Assembly (NCBI GenBank): GCA_012518395.1
Contig: JAAYSJ010000005.1
Span: 1 to 40,441 of the forward strand
Length of the DNA stretch: 40,441 nt
Reading direction: 5' to 3'
DNA from: Clostridiales bacterium
Lineage (GTDB): Bacteria; Bacillota; Clostridia; Caldicoprobacterales; UBA3941
Shown: positions 20,501 to 26,073 of the stretch, piece by piece
How positions within the stretch are numbered: the first letter of the stretch is position 1
Layout of the letters: the number at the start of each line of letters is the position of its first letter
Notes under the pieces: model-generated
Seen by the model: the letters and a program-made list of their open reading frames with translations, nothing else
Databases searched by the model: none
What the model was told of the DNA's origin: nothing
Made by a program: the position numbers and the translations under genes

Positions 20501-20576
20501 CGGTAAACTGCCGGAAATAGCCGACAAAAAAATCGGATCTATAACCGTTACTATTGACGGGCAGGAAGGGAGCTAA
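11520..20576 (+). CDS. Giant (~3018 aa) secreted surface protein with P-domain-like, cadherin/Ig-like, LamG, GLUG and InlB-type repeat modules
   Basis: ORF 11466-20576; likely start 11520 (MSFKIFAVGK...) with signal peptide. LamG 'GLKGHYTFDEGSGTVISDSSGNGNAG'; many GLUG-like motifs 'GGLAGQ/GGLTGQ/GGLVGY'; InlB-like 'EIIGWNTMPDGSGVSYPVDETISMPPYDLTLYAIW'; C-terminal WGSMEFTY domain. Confidence 0.93.
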   Translation: MSFKIFAVGKNNLFKRSFSIILILCLNIGLIVMPPAAPKVYAAAGNMPVATDDPATEIPMHFESKSRVSEIEDNIAATKFLNVSNIPMDSYLNRITVDIWLSSYDPRSPLALWIQSPILSSYLDGYKYPKGKVYTLKKNGTGVGSGGLGMGSEYNQRIIFDDNAERSINTENPSDSYIGSYRSHESLADLEGNRIGGSWDLYAKYMVTGKRASLVDFGLTAWLRLDRDIRYETYGSRPLTVNKGDGVLINDWDPQGRALTAELVSQPPGGTVTLNPDGSFTYTAKRETKGIDTFYYRAYNGSHYSDPAKVLINVKNRKPTAKDHTFTVYKTYTFERPPRFMLEAPGILVGSQDPDGDVLKSYFNYDPVISEKWRIGIFADGGCDIHPQGIWTDTDIRDTKEVTFQYVVHDGKEYSDPANVRILIKNPPTISIKAQPEDKVIGLGSSVSLTMGDIFSIDPADERLTFTSDLGSIAVNESDWKNTLWNYTPDGVGVKPVILTARAANGSTESVSFNVMVQGNIESVPNVEVTVPLGTSLSEAIASLGSEAPVILEGGIEALVPINWSQSSNPAYNSSIAGNYTFTSSFGDLPAWIKNSNNIGAPSGIVKVAPKTILEITVPITPAKTGTPYELIVTAKDGKGQIKTDYTGTVHFFGTEGTQGLPGSYTFTAADKGKHTFNVTFETGGQRTIKVSEDDGLKGHYTFDEGSGTVISDSSGNGNAGTITSPDGWSTNKPVLQSGNGSSLDLNSAAYKIPSSTNALDNITLSAWIHPNGDIKDTFLYNGNSSSSGYGLMVKNDHLTLLCGGVAVAETSAHLIQNKWQHVAAVRSSGVWTLYLDGTAYRVAGNPTPNSITNGQFLYGNNNGCFIDDVRIYARPLLEREIGLLALGHPLTVSASLSASPLSGKGTKEDPYIITTADELDSIRNQSGANYKLGADIDLSSYGLDYDGGKGWLPINGGDYWFTGSLDGVGHTISGLKINRPDTEFVGLFGRIGSNGTVKNIKLKDVDVVGGVNAGGLAGQIVGMQPITGARADIQMISVTGKIKGTQNTGGLAGSAFRADISQVFCDVEVEQAPNYSAGGIVGFLGDRSVISNSYAVGSVTNTGGRTLGGLAGHIDEQQSSIKNSYAAVSVQGRESGGLAGINQGTVTSSYYDSGIAGVTAGAGTPLSTAQMMKQSTFVDWDFTNIWRIVEDGTYPILKYLPVETAEIDGMVKADMKHLKIGYTDGDSQSSVTSNLTLPTSGEYGTAIKWASSDSSAITAKGIVNRLVGKDQTVIMTAEGSKDGGITLTKTFDLTVLGIPIVPAIDGPMEMILERGYSACSTEAYTVTGFPLPTVSIVSGNERVTWNDTTKKLYIGEGLAPGDYEIILKAENGTSPDAMFTFKLTIASGFAGGNGALDDPYHIQTPGQLNLVRDYLDKYFVLDNDIGLTEACEPGGDYYNNGDGWLPIGDGKNKFTGNLDGAGHTISGLKINRPNTEFTGLFGCIGSYGTVRDIKLKDIDIRGGTNTGGLTGQVAGMQPTPEARAEIEMISITGKIKGGQNTGGLLGSAFSADISQVFCDVEVEQDINPNAGGVAGYLGSGSDISNSYATGKITKRSEGEWGGLTGQIEGGASVTNSYAAVKLNGNGGGGLTGANKGAVTSSYYDKDVAGVTAGAGTALSAAGMKQRATFKNWDFDNIWYIVDGVIYPILRFMVPGMEEVDSAIKVDLDDLEIGYSGDDKADSVTEDLTLPNSGEKGTTITWQSSDPEVISDYGKVTRVDGMHNTVTLTATLNKAGGNPRTKSFTLTVMGHPIPPSIVGPTDMTLPQGYDACSTGAYTITSLYDATVTKVLGDENFTWNDETKKLDIAEGLAEGTYPVELKVSNGTKPDATLTFTLTVISEFVEGYGTRREPYHIQTPGQLNNIRNHLNKYFILDKDIDLTEVCLPDGDYYNGGAGWQPIGDSVGKFTGSLDGAGHTISGLKINRPNTEFTGLFGCIGSNAEVRDIKLTDVDIAGGTNTGGLTGQIAGMQPIPGAKADIQTISVIGKIKGGQNTGGLAGSAFSADISQVFCDVGVEQNEKPNAGGIVGYLASDSNIFNSYAIGKITKRSGTEWGGLTGQIRAGASITNSYASVKLSGNGGGGLTGTNYGTVTSSYYDKDVAGRNDTEKGTPKTTQEMKQEATFEGWDFENTWRIIDGAIYPAFLWQPYTYSEINGVINYFAGWDYIGLDNYSPENITGDFNLPESVADGLEITWETDRPDLLDPNTGTVTRPNIDTDVKLTAYLHFGDGEPLIKEYNVVIKSAAPVYTLRLNGNGSGEDEVIQSLGPDNEFILTDDQFTLLGKEIIGWNTMPDGSGVSYPVDETISMPPYDLTLYAIWRIYMDGDGSKDNPYKIGSPLQLAAVRDRMIENGGDVYFAQTEDIDLGEDGNWTPIGNSDSPFMGTYDGNGKIISNLKISSVQSADAGLFGFIGPSGKLENIRLDDVDIDLNKPNIHVGGLAGTNQGTIKSCSSDGNISVNVNDRMEADVGGLTGINETMGIITGCTAGGIVKSNVDGSFIGGIAGTSGGTISDTNNTANIIGGLYKGGLAGRTTADLKIEDSCNTGDINTLTSNASGGLVGYTYDNTITTINNSYNFGDVSGTYSGGLIGYTGNSQVSITDSYNSGNISGTYSGGLAGYTDTGTLNITGSYNSAAINGIKGSSGGWAGGLVAYIKQGSAAIDSSWNTGEITGNFIGGLVGYLYESPANVTITNCYNLGEIRAGSIGGGLTGHCYQGFIYISKSYNSGEVISSNYAGGLAGYMYDGEISNSFNRGKVSAVNFVGGLTSQIEKGQITNAYNAGVIEGGNTAKGGLVGRKDNGSISDSYYDSETSGQDDTGKGNPLSTVQMKQKTSFENWDFETIWAIKEGISYPYFRTEIHEITISWGSMEFTYTDGAWNPNTHEYDDGGWTAAENANRISIINNTDNPVTISYSYTRETGFENIAGNFTDGTNTIRQYELPAWDDSPQWFDVFLNLSGKLPEIADKKIGSITVTIDGQEGS
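14220..18080 (+). repeat. Three internal repeat modules within the giant surface protein (GLUG block with intervening Ig-like segments)
   Basis: Recurring 'GWLPIGD..KFTGNLDGAGHTISGLKINRPNTEFTGLFGCIGS...', 'SYYDKDVAGVTAGAGT', 'TSVTEDLTLPNSGE.GT.ITW'; high nucleotide similarity at about 14410, 15890 and 17370. Confidence 0.85.
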
Positions 20577-20578
20577 CC

Positions 20579-21202
20579 ATGAAAAACAAGAAGTTTTTTT
20601 TGCTCATAATAATACTTTGTGTCGCTACAGCCATATCTTTGACGGCTACTTTAATTCTGCTCAACAATAAAACAAAACCCGTCGATGTCTCTGATAAGTA
20701 TCCCCCGGTAATGACAGACCCTGAGGCTGAGCCCGTAGAAGAAGAAACAACCCAGCCCCCACTGGAGAATCCTGAGGGCGGGGGTGCGGTATCGCTTACT
20801 TATTCCGGACAGGCTGTTGCCCCAAAGGGCGATGGTGTAGCGGATATTATGTTTGAAAACCCGGCCAAATCTAATCAAGACGTCATAATTCAACTTCAGA
20901 TTACAGATAAGGAGCTGATAGAAAAAATCGGTAAGACAGGCAGGACTATGGCAGACAAAGCTAAAATAGAGGATGCCGAGGATTATGACAGCAAAGATTA
21001 CCGTATGGTCGTAGGAGAATCGGGGCTTATTTCTCCCGGGTACAAATTGGAGTCCATTCAACTCAATGCCCTACCGGATGGGACTGTTTTGCCTAAAGGC
21101 ATCTATAATGCAATATATTATATTTCGCCTTATGACAAAGAGACCAACGAAAGAGCCATGGTTAATGTGCAGATCCCAATTATGCTTGTCATAGAGAAAT
21201 AA
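20579..21202 (+). CDS. Membrane-anchored extracellular protein, probable partner of the giant surface protein
   Basis: Starts 3 nt after the giant gene stop; N-terminal TM, then a P/E-rich linker and a beta-rich domain. Confidence 0.75.
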   Translation: MKNKKFFLLIIILCVATAISLTATLILLNNKTKPVDVSDKYPPVMTDPEAEPVEEETTQPPLENPEGGGAVSLTYSGQAVAPKGDGVADIMFENPAKSNQDVIIQLQITDKELIEKIGKTGRTMADKAKIEDAEDYDSKDYRMVVGESGLISPGYKLESIQLNALPDGTVLPKGIYNAIYYISPYDKETNERAMVNVQIPIMLVIEK

Positions 21203-21322
21203 AGATTTATAATTATTACTCGTACCATCAGCCTACTGTGGAGTGCCCCGATAAAGATGGGCATACATGGCAGGGTTTGGATACGAATAATATAAAGAAT
21301 ATTTATGGAAGGAAGAAGAATC

Positions 21323-21856
21323 ATGAAAAAAACAATACATGTTCTCCTAGTTCTCGTTTTGGTGCTATGTATGAGCGCGACTGCTTTTGCCGAGACTATT
21401 GGGGGAGAAGGGGGAAGTACTACCGTAGATGTTAAGGGGACATATAAACAAGGAGGAGCCGAAACCATTGTCTATAGCGTAGATATTATCTGGGGCAGCA
21501 TGGAATTTACATACACCAGCGCAGGCGCTGGTACTTGGGATCCCAGTACCCACAAATCCGATGGGCAGACGGATGCGGCATGGTCTTGTATAAACGATGC
21601 CAATAAGATTACAGTCACAAATCATTCCAATACGGCTGTTAAGGCAACATTCGCATATGCCTCTGAACCGGCATACGAGACTGTAAACGGTTCATTCGGT
21701 AATTCCCCGCTAAACCTGGCGACTGCCATAGGAACCCAACTGGGGAGCGCACCATCCGGTAATGCAACCCTGACTCTCTCAGGTTCTCTGGCACAGAATG
21801 TATCAGCAAAGACTAAGGTAGGCACAGTCACTATCACTATTAACAAGGGCAATTAA
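21323..21856 (+). CDS. Small secreted protein homologous to the C-terminal domain of the giant surface protein
   Basis: ORF 21305-21856, likely start 21323; signal peptide MKKTIHVLLVLVLVLCMSATAFA; 'IIWGSMEFTYTSAGAGTWDPSTHKSDG..AANKITVTNHSN' parallels giant C-term 'ISWGSMEFTYTDGAWNPNTHEYDDGG..ANRISIINNTDN'. Confidence 0.85.
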   Translation: MKKTIHVLLVLVLVLCMSATAFAETIGGEGGSTTVDVKGTYKQGGAETIVYSVDIIWGSMEFTYTSAGAGTWDPSTHKSDGQTDAAWSCINDANKITVTNHSNTAVKATFAYASEPAYETVNGSFGNSPLNLATAIGTQLGSAPSGNATLTLSGSLAQNVSAKTKVGTVTITINKGN

Positions 21857-21972
21857 GTGCGGGTAAAAAATGGCCGTGGCTACAGATAGCTGACATAGGC
21901 AGTATATATCAAAATTGGTTTTACTTTAGACACTATTCATGGCGGTTCTATTCGTATATTTTTGTGGCGTGG

Positions 21973-22159
21973 TTGTAAATAAAATGCGAAAACGTAGGGA
22001 ACGACCCTTGTGTCGTTCCCTACCACATTTAATGTCGCGCCTGTTTGCATAGGCGACCAGAGGTGCGCCCCCACTGCAATTACGGTATCAATAGGAAATG
22101 TGACATCAATGCCATTCCCCTAATGGGTAGGGGCGACCTGTGGTCGCCCGGCCAAAGAC
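21973..22159. repeat. MITE/REP-like palindromic intergenic element, copy A (187 bp)
   Basis: 'ttgtaaataaaatgcgaaaacgtagggaacgaccc...gtcgttccctac...ggggcgacctgtggtcgccc..aaagac'; near-identical flanks to 25048-25281. Confidence 0.85.
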
Positions 22160-22540
22160 TCTTGCCGAGGGCTTAAGGTCTTTTTTATTACCCAATATCA
22201 TATCGTAATAACATTCGGATAGAACCGCTATCTTCCAGGGTATAATATTACCAATATACCGTGGAGGAGCCTAATAATATGACAAATTCAGATAAAGTAC
22301 CCAATAGATTAATAAACGAGAAATCCCCTTATATGCTCCAACACGCCTACAATCCAGTTGACTGGTATCCCTGGTCAGACGAAGCCTTCCAAAAAGCTAA
22401 AGCCGAAGACAAACCAATCTTTCTATCCATCGGTTATTCCGCCTGTCACTGGTGCCATGTTCGTGAAATAGACTAGTGGCGACTTAAAGAATTCAGGGAT
22501 TATCCTTTATATCTCTTACATACACATTATATGCTCAAAA
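22160..22540 (+). repeat. 5'-yyaL-like repeat, copy 3, with junction tail
   Basis: 'ccgagggcttaaggtcttttttattacccaatatcatatcgtaataacattcggatagaaccgc...gggtataatattaccaatataccgtggaggagcctaataatatgacaaattcagataaagtaccc'; tail 'gtgaaatagactag...ctcttacatacacattatatgc'. Confidence 0.92.
22279..22476 (+). pseudogene. Truncated N-terminal fragment (65 aa) of DUF255 thioredoxin-domain protein
   Basis: [65 protein letters not shown]. Confidence 0.87.
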
Positions 22541-22560
22541 CACAGAAGATACATATGCCT

Positions 22561-22660
22561 AAAATATTGGATTGATACATCTGTACAGGATTACAAGATC
22601 ATGTTAAATATATATAAAAGCAGAGATTATCATTGGAATTTATTATTAGGACATTTTAAA
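22561..22660 (+). pseudogene. Remnant of a HEPN-domain toxin gene
   Basis: 'aaaatattggattgatacatctgtacaggattacaagatcatgttaaatatatataaaagcagagattatcattgg' matches the start of the intact HEPN gene at 24322-24420 with few substitutions. Confidence 0.85.
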
Positions 22661-22957
22661 AGCTATGCGTTTTGGAGTTGGGGATTCTTGCTTCATCGGG
22701 GTCGCAACATGTCTGTATCCGTAGCTTGTACAGCATCTGGCAATATTGGGCAATTTAAAATGCCATGAAAGATAAAGGAATTGGGTTTATAAGCTTAGGG
22801 AGGACAATATTAACAATTTGTTCATAGTTTATTAAAATTTATCCTTTATACTATAAATCAAGTATAAGGGAGGTGAGAATCCACTTAGGGATTATTATCG
22901 ATGAGGTAAACACGTGTTTACGTATAATTCAATAATTAATTTTTAGGAGGGTTTTCT

Positions 22958-23263
22958 ATGAAAATCAGAAAAATTATTGCATCTATGTTAACCTTTGTAC
23001 TACTCCTTATGGTGGGCTTGACAGCCTGCTCTACCCCTAAAGATAGTGATAATGGGGATGTACCTGGAGAAGCTAATAGTATAGAAAGTGAGGATTCAGG
23101 TGATATAACAGATACAGAGGCAGATGAAGTAGAAGATGGGGTCGATGTATCTGACCATGAAACAGATTCGGGAGCAGAAAATGATGAATTAGGGGACGAC
23201 AGTGATACCGAAGCCCTTGATTCCGACTTAATTGATAATAACACAGAAGAACATGGGGATTAA
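22958..23263 (+). CDS. Small, highly acidic (D/E-rich) lipoprotein
   Basis: RBS 'aggaggg'; lipobox VGLTACS; mature part almost entirely D/E/S/T/G. Confidence 0.7.
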   Translation: MKIRKIIASMLTFVLLLMVGLTACSTPKDSDNGDVPGEANSIESEDSGDITDTEADEVEDGVDVSDHETDSGAENDELGDDSDTEALDSDLIDNNTEEHGD

Positions 23264-23359
23264 TAAATAACACAGGTGTGAATTGCGGCTTGATTGCCGC
23301 AATTTTCATTAAACAACAGGTTTTAATAATCATTTGTATCAAAGACTAAAAAGTGTTTA

Positions 23360-23392
23360 TTATATTCCTTATATGTACATTATGCGCAAAAA
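23360..23392 (+). repeat. Isolated junction-tail remnant without its 5'-yyaL part
   Basis: 'tattatattccttatatgtacattatgcgcaaaa' resembles tails 'atatctcttatatacattatacgcc' (copy 2) and 'cttacatacacattatatgctcaaaa' (copy 3). Confidence 0.5.
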
Positions 23393-23498
23393 ATTCATAT
23401 TACTTACTTGCTGGCCATGGTATAATTATGACACGCTGAGATAGCTGAAGGGGTATTTACGGGATGATCCTGTAAAAACATATAGGGGAGGGACCTTA

Positions 23499-23680
23499 TG
23501 TTTAAAACAATTGAACAGTTAAAAGAATAGCTAGAGCAATATAGGCCACTGACCAGCAAAGTATTGGATGTTGCAAATAATATAAAGGGGTTTAACAATG
23601 AAGATATACTATAATTCCAGTTTATGGGATAACGGAAAGGGATTACCCGGTGCTTCCCCAAAGGGTGAACTGGGAATTTA
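23499..23680 (+). pseudogene. Possible remnant of a Fic-family gene N-terminus (interrupted by stop/frameshift)
   Basis: MFKTIEQLKE*LEQYRPLTSKVLDVANN... reads like the 'ELxxxLxxYRPL' lead-in of Fic proteins; in-frame TAG then loss of frame. Confidence 0.35.
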
Positions 23681-23748
23681 AGTACGCGCGAAACAAATGC
23701 TACATACCCATGCTATATCGATTTTCCATAGAAATGAAATAGAGATTT

Positions 23749-23812
23749 GTGCCTGTCGCAGCACCCTCCATCGGTATCATCGGTGGAGTGGATGGATCCA
23801 CATCTGTTTTTT
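23749..23812 (+). pseudogene. Fragment resembling OadB/GcdB (Na+-translocating decarboxylase beta subunit)
   Basis: 'VAAPSIGIIGGVDGSTSVFLTTS' resembles the OadB core 'EAASIGIIGAADGPTSIYVANL' in the intact OadB of this window (33516-34622). Confidence 0.55.
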
Positions 23813-23922
23813 TGACAACAAGCAAAGATGCAAAAACATCAAAAGGTTCAAAGGGGTTGCCGTTTTATAACTGTCTGTCTATACCGAGGTTCCAAAAGGG
23901 GGATATGTCATATTTTATCCTT

Positions 23923-24107
23923 CCGAGGGCTTAAGGTCTTTTTTATTACCCAATATCATATCGTAATAACATTCGGTAGAACCGCCATCTTCCAGGGTAT
24001 AATATTACCAATATACCGTGGAGGAGCCTAATAATATGACAAATTCAGATAAAGTACCCAATAGATTAATAAACGAGAAATCCCCTTATCTGCTCCAACA
24101 CGCCTAA
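23923..24107 (+). repeat. 5'-yyaL-like repeat, copy 4 (shortest; truncated after 23 codons)
   Basis: Nearly identical to copy 3 over about 180 bp, then diverges at 'cacgccta'; encodes [23 protein letters not shown] (24036-24107). Confidence 0.92.
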
Positions 24108-24301
24108 GATATTGGAGGTTGACGGAGAACTAAATAAAGGGGAATTTCTGTTACTATACTAAAAATAGGAATTTTGTTTATAGTTTATTGAATTTATATG
24201 CTATAATTAATTTAGGAAGCATATCTTATTAAGACAAAATTCCAGAAATGGATTGGAAACTCAAGAAAAACTAAATTCCATAGTTAAAGGTGGGAGACAC
24301 A

Positions 24302-24697
24302 ATGGATAAAAAAGAAATAATAAAATATTGGATTGATACATCTGAACAGGATTATAAGACGATGCTAAATCTATATAAAAGCGGAGATTACCATTGGTGC
24401 TTATTTTTAGGACATTTAGTTATTGAGAAATTACTCAAGGCCATTTTTGTAATGAATGTAGATAGACATCTGCCAAGAATTCATGATTTACTTAGATTAG
24501 CAGAGCTATCAAAAATTGAAACATCTGAGAAGCAGAAAGATGTCCTAGATTTAATTACTACTTTTAATATAAGTGCAAGGTATCCTGATTATAAACAGAG
24601 TTTTTATGAAAGATGTAATAAGGAATTTACATCGGCTAATATTGAAAAGATTAAGGGGTTGAGAACATGGTTGCTTTCACTAATAGGGAAAGAATAA
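24302..24697 (+). CDS. HEPN-domain protein (toxin of HEPN/MNT module)
   Basis: MDKKEIIKYWIDTSEQDYKTMLNLYKSGDYHWCLFLGHLVIEKLLKAIFV...LPRIHDLLRLAELS: classic HEPN pattern; overlaps the MNT gene. Confidence 0.9.
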   Translation: MDKKEIIKYWIDTSEQDYKTMLNLYKSGDYHWCLFLGHLVIEKLLKAIFVMNVDRHLPRIHDLLRLAELSKIETSEKQKDVLDLITTFNISARYPDYKQSFYERCNKEFTSANIEKIKGLRTWLLSLIGKE

Positions 24698-24987
24698 AGG
24701 AGATTGCGGCAAAATATGCTGAGTTATTGAAAAGGGAATTAGACATAGAAAGTGTATATTTAGCTGGCTCTTATGCTAAAGGGACAAATACGGAAGATAG
24801 CGATATAGATATTATAGTTGTTAGTGATAGCTTTAGTGGTGATTTAATTAAAGATATGTTAAAGTTGATGAAAATTAGAAGGGAACTTGATTATAGAATA
24901 GAGCCCCATCCATTTACAAAATCTGAGTTCAATCCTTCCAATCCCTTTGTGGAGGAAATCCTCAATACCTCGATTAGAATCATGTAA
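24667..24987 (+). CDS. MNT-type nucleotidyltransferase (antitoxin of HEPN/MNT module)
   Basis: 'VYLAGSYAKGTNTEDSDIDIIVVSDSF': GSY-(x)n-DxD nucleotidyltransferase motif. Confidence 0.9.
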   Translation: MVAFTNRERIKEIAAKYAELLKRELDIESVYLAGSYAKGTNTEDSDIDIIVVSDSFSGDLIKDMLKLMKIRRELDYRIEPHPFTKSEFNPSNPFVEEILNTSIRIM

Positions 24988-25047
24988 TCGACGTGACAGG
25001 GTCATCGTGCATCAGATTTAATTAGCTAATCGCGAAGTGTGTCCTAC

Positions 25048-25281
25048 TTGTAAATAAAATGCGAAAACGTAGGGAACGACCCCTGTGTCGTTCCGGGTTT
25101 CTATATCGTCTATATTTGCGGAACGACACGGGGATCGTTCCCTACCGCATTTAATGTCGCGCCTGTTTGCATAGGCGACCAGAGGTGCGCCCCTACTGCA
25201 ATTAGGGTATCAATAGAAAATGTGACATCAATGCCATTCCCCTAATGGGTAGGGGCGACCTGTGGTCGCCCGGCTAAAGAC
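25048..25281. repeat. MITE/REP-like palindromic intergenic element, copy B (234 bp)
   Basis: Same ends as copy A (ttgtaaataaaatgcgaaaacgtagggaacgaccc ... gggtaggggcgacctgtggtcgcccgg..aaagac) with an extra ~47 bp inside the first palindrome. Confidence 0.85.
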
Positions 25282-25342
25282 ACATTCGTTTATATAATGC
25301 GACATGAGAATTAATAACAATGGAAAAGAGATTTTTATTGAA

Positions 25343-25376
25343 GGCCTAGCACCTGTCAGGTACTAAGGTCTTTTTT
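25343..25376 (+). terminator. Intrinsic terminator upstream of the copy 5 promoter
   Basis: GGCCTAGCACCTgtcAGGTACTAAGGTC hairpin followed by TTTTTT. Confidence 0.7.
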
Positions 25377-25468
25377 GTTATCCAATATTGTACCATAGCA
25401 ATATTCGGATAGGAGTACCACCACCTAGGGTATAATACTACCAATATACCATGGAGGGAATTAACAAC

Positions 25469-25681
25469 ATGACTAATTCAAATAGAGTATCCAATAGATT
25501 GATAAACGAAAAGAGCCCTTACCTTTTGCAACACGCCTATAACCCCGTTGACTGGTATCCTTGGAGTGATGAAGCCTTCGATAAAGCCAAAGCTGAAGAT
25601 AAGCCTGTCTTCCTATCCACCGGATATAGCACCTGTCATTGGTGCCATGTTCATGAAATAAACTACATGGAAATGGGCTAA
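25469..25681 (+). pseudogene. Truncated N-terminal fragment (70 aa) of DUF255 thioredoxin-domain protein
   Basis: [70 protein letters not shown]. Confidence 0.88.
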
Positions 25682-25899
25682 TATGGGGGACTTTAGGACT
25701 TTACAACATCTTACTGATGCACATTATACGCCTAAAATGATATGGATATATTATTGTTACAAAGCTAGAAAAATATCGCGGGATTAGTTAATACTTTCCT
25801 GTAGGGCTATTGGCATGTTAGAGGTTTTTAACGCATTGAATCTTTGTATAAAATTGGGTATAATTGAATTAAAAGAGTATAGAGAATGGGGTGTGAAAC

Positions 25900-26073
25900 T
25901 TGAGTTTAGCTGAAAGGTTTTTGAAAGAATTTAACGGTCTTCCTGATGACAAAAAAGAACAAGTCATTGATTTTATAGAATTTTTAAAGGCAAAGGATAG
26001 AAATGAGCTTGGGGCATTAATGGATACAGTTATCAAAGAGAACCAGCAAGCCCTTAAGGAATTAAGTCAATGA
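25900..26073 (+). CDS. Short (57 aa) DUF2281-like/antitoxin-like protein preceding Doc (below the ORF-track cutoff)
   Basis: TTG-start frame: (M)SLAERFLKEFNGLPDDKKEQVIDFIEFLKAKDRNELGALMDTVIKENQQALKELSQ*; stop overlaps Doc start as ATGA. Confidence 0.65.
   Translation: MSLAERFLKEFNGLPDDKKEQVIDFIEFLKAKDRNELGALMDTVIKENQQALKELSQ

Larger units (their letters stand above)
25302..25738 (+). repeat. 5'-yyaL-like repeat, copy 5, with upstream terminator and junction tail
   Basis: Upstream 'gagaattaataacaatgg..aggcctagcacctgtcaggtactaaggtc' shared with copy 6 (27140 onward); tail 'atgaaataaactac..ggactttaggactttacaacatcttactgatgcacattatacgcc' shared with copy 1. Confidence 0.92.

Noticed and set aside
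2293-25681. Truncated yyaL copies as frameshifted or stop-codon pseudogenes of full-length genes
   Set aside because: No remaining C-terminal coding sequence follows any truncated copy; instead a shared unrelated tail follows, so they are 5'-end duplications rather than decayed full genes.
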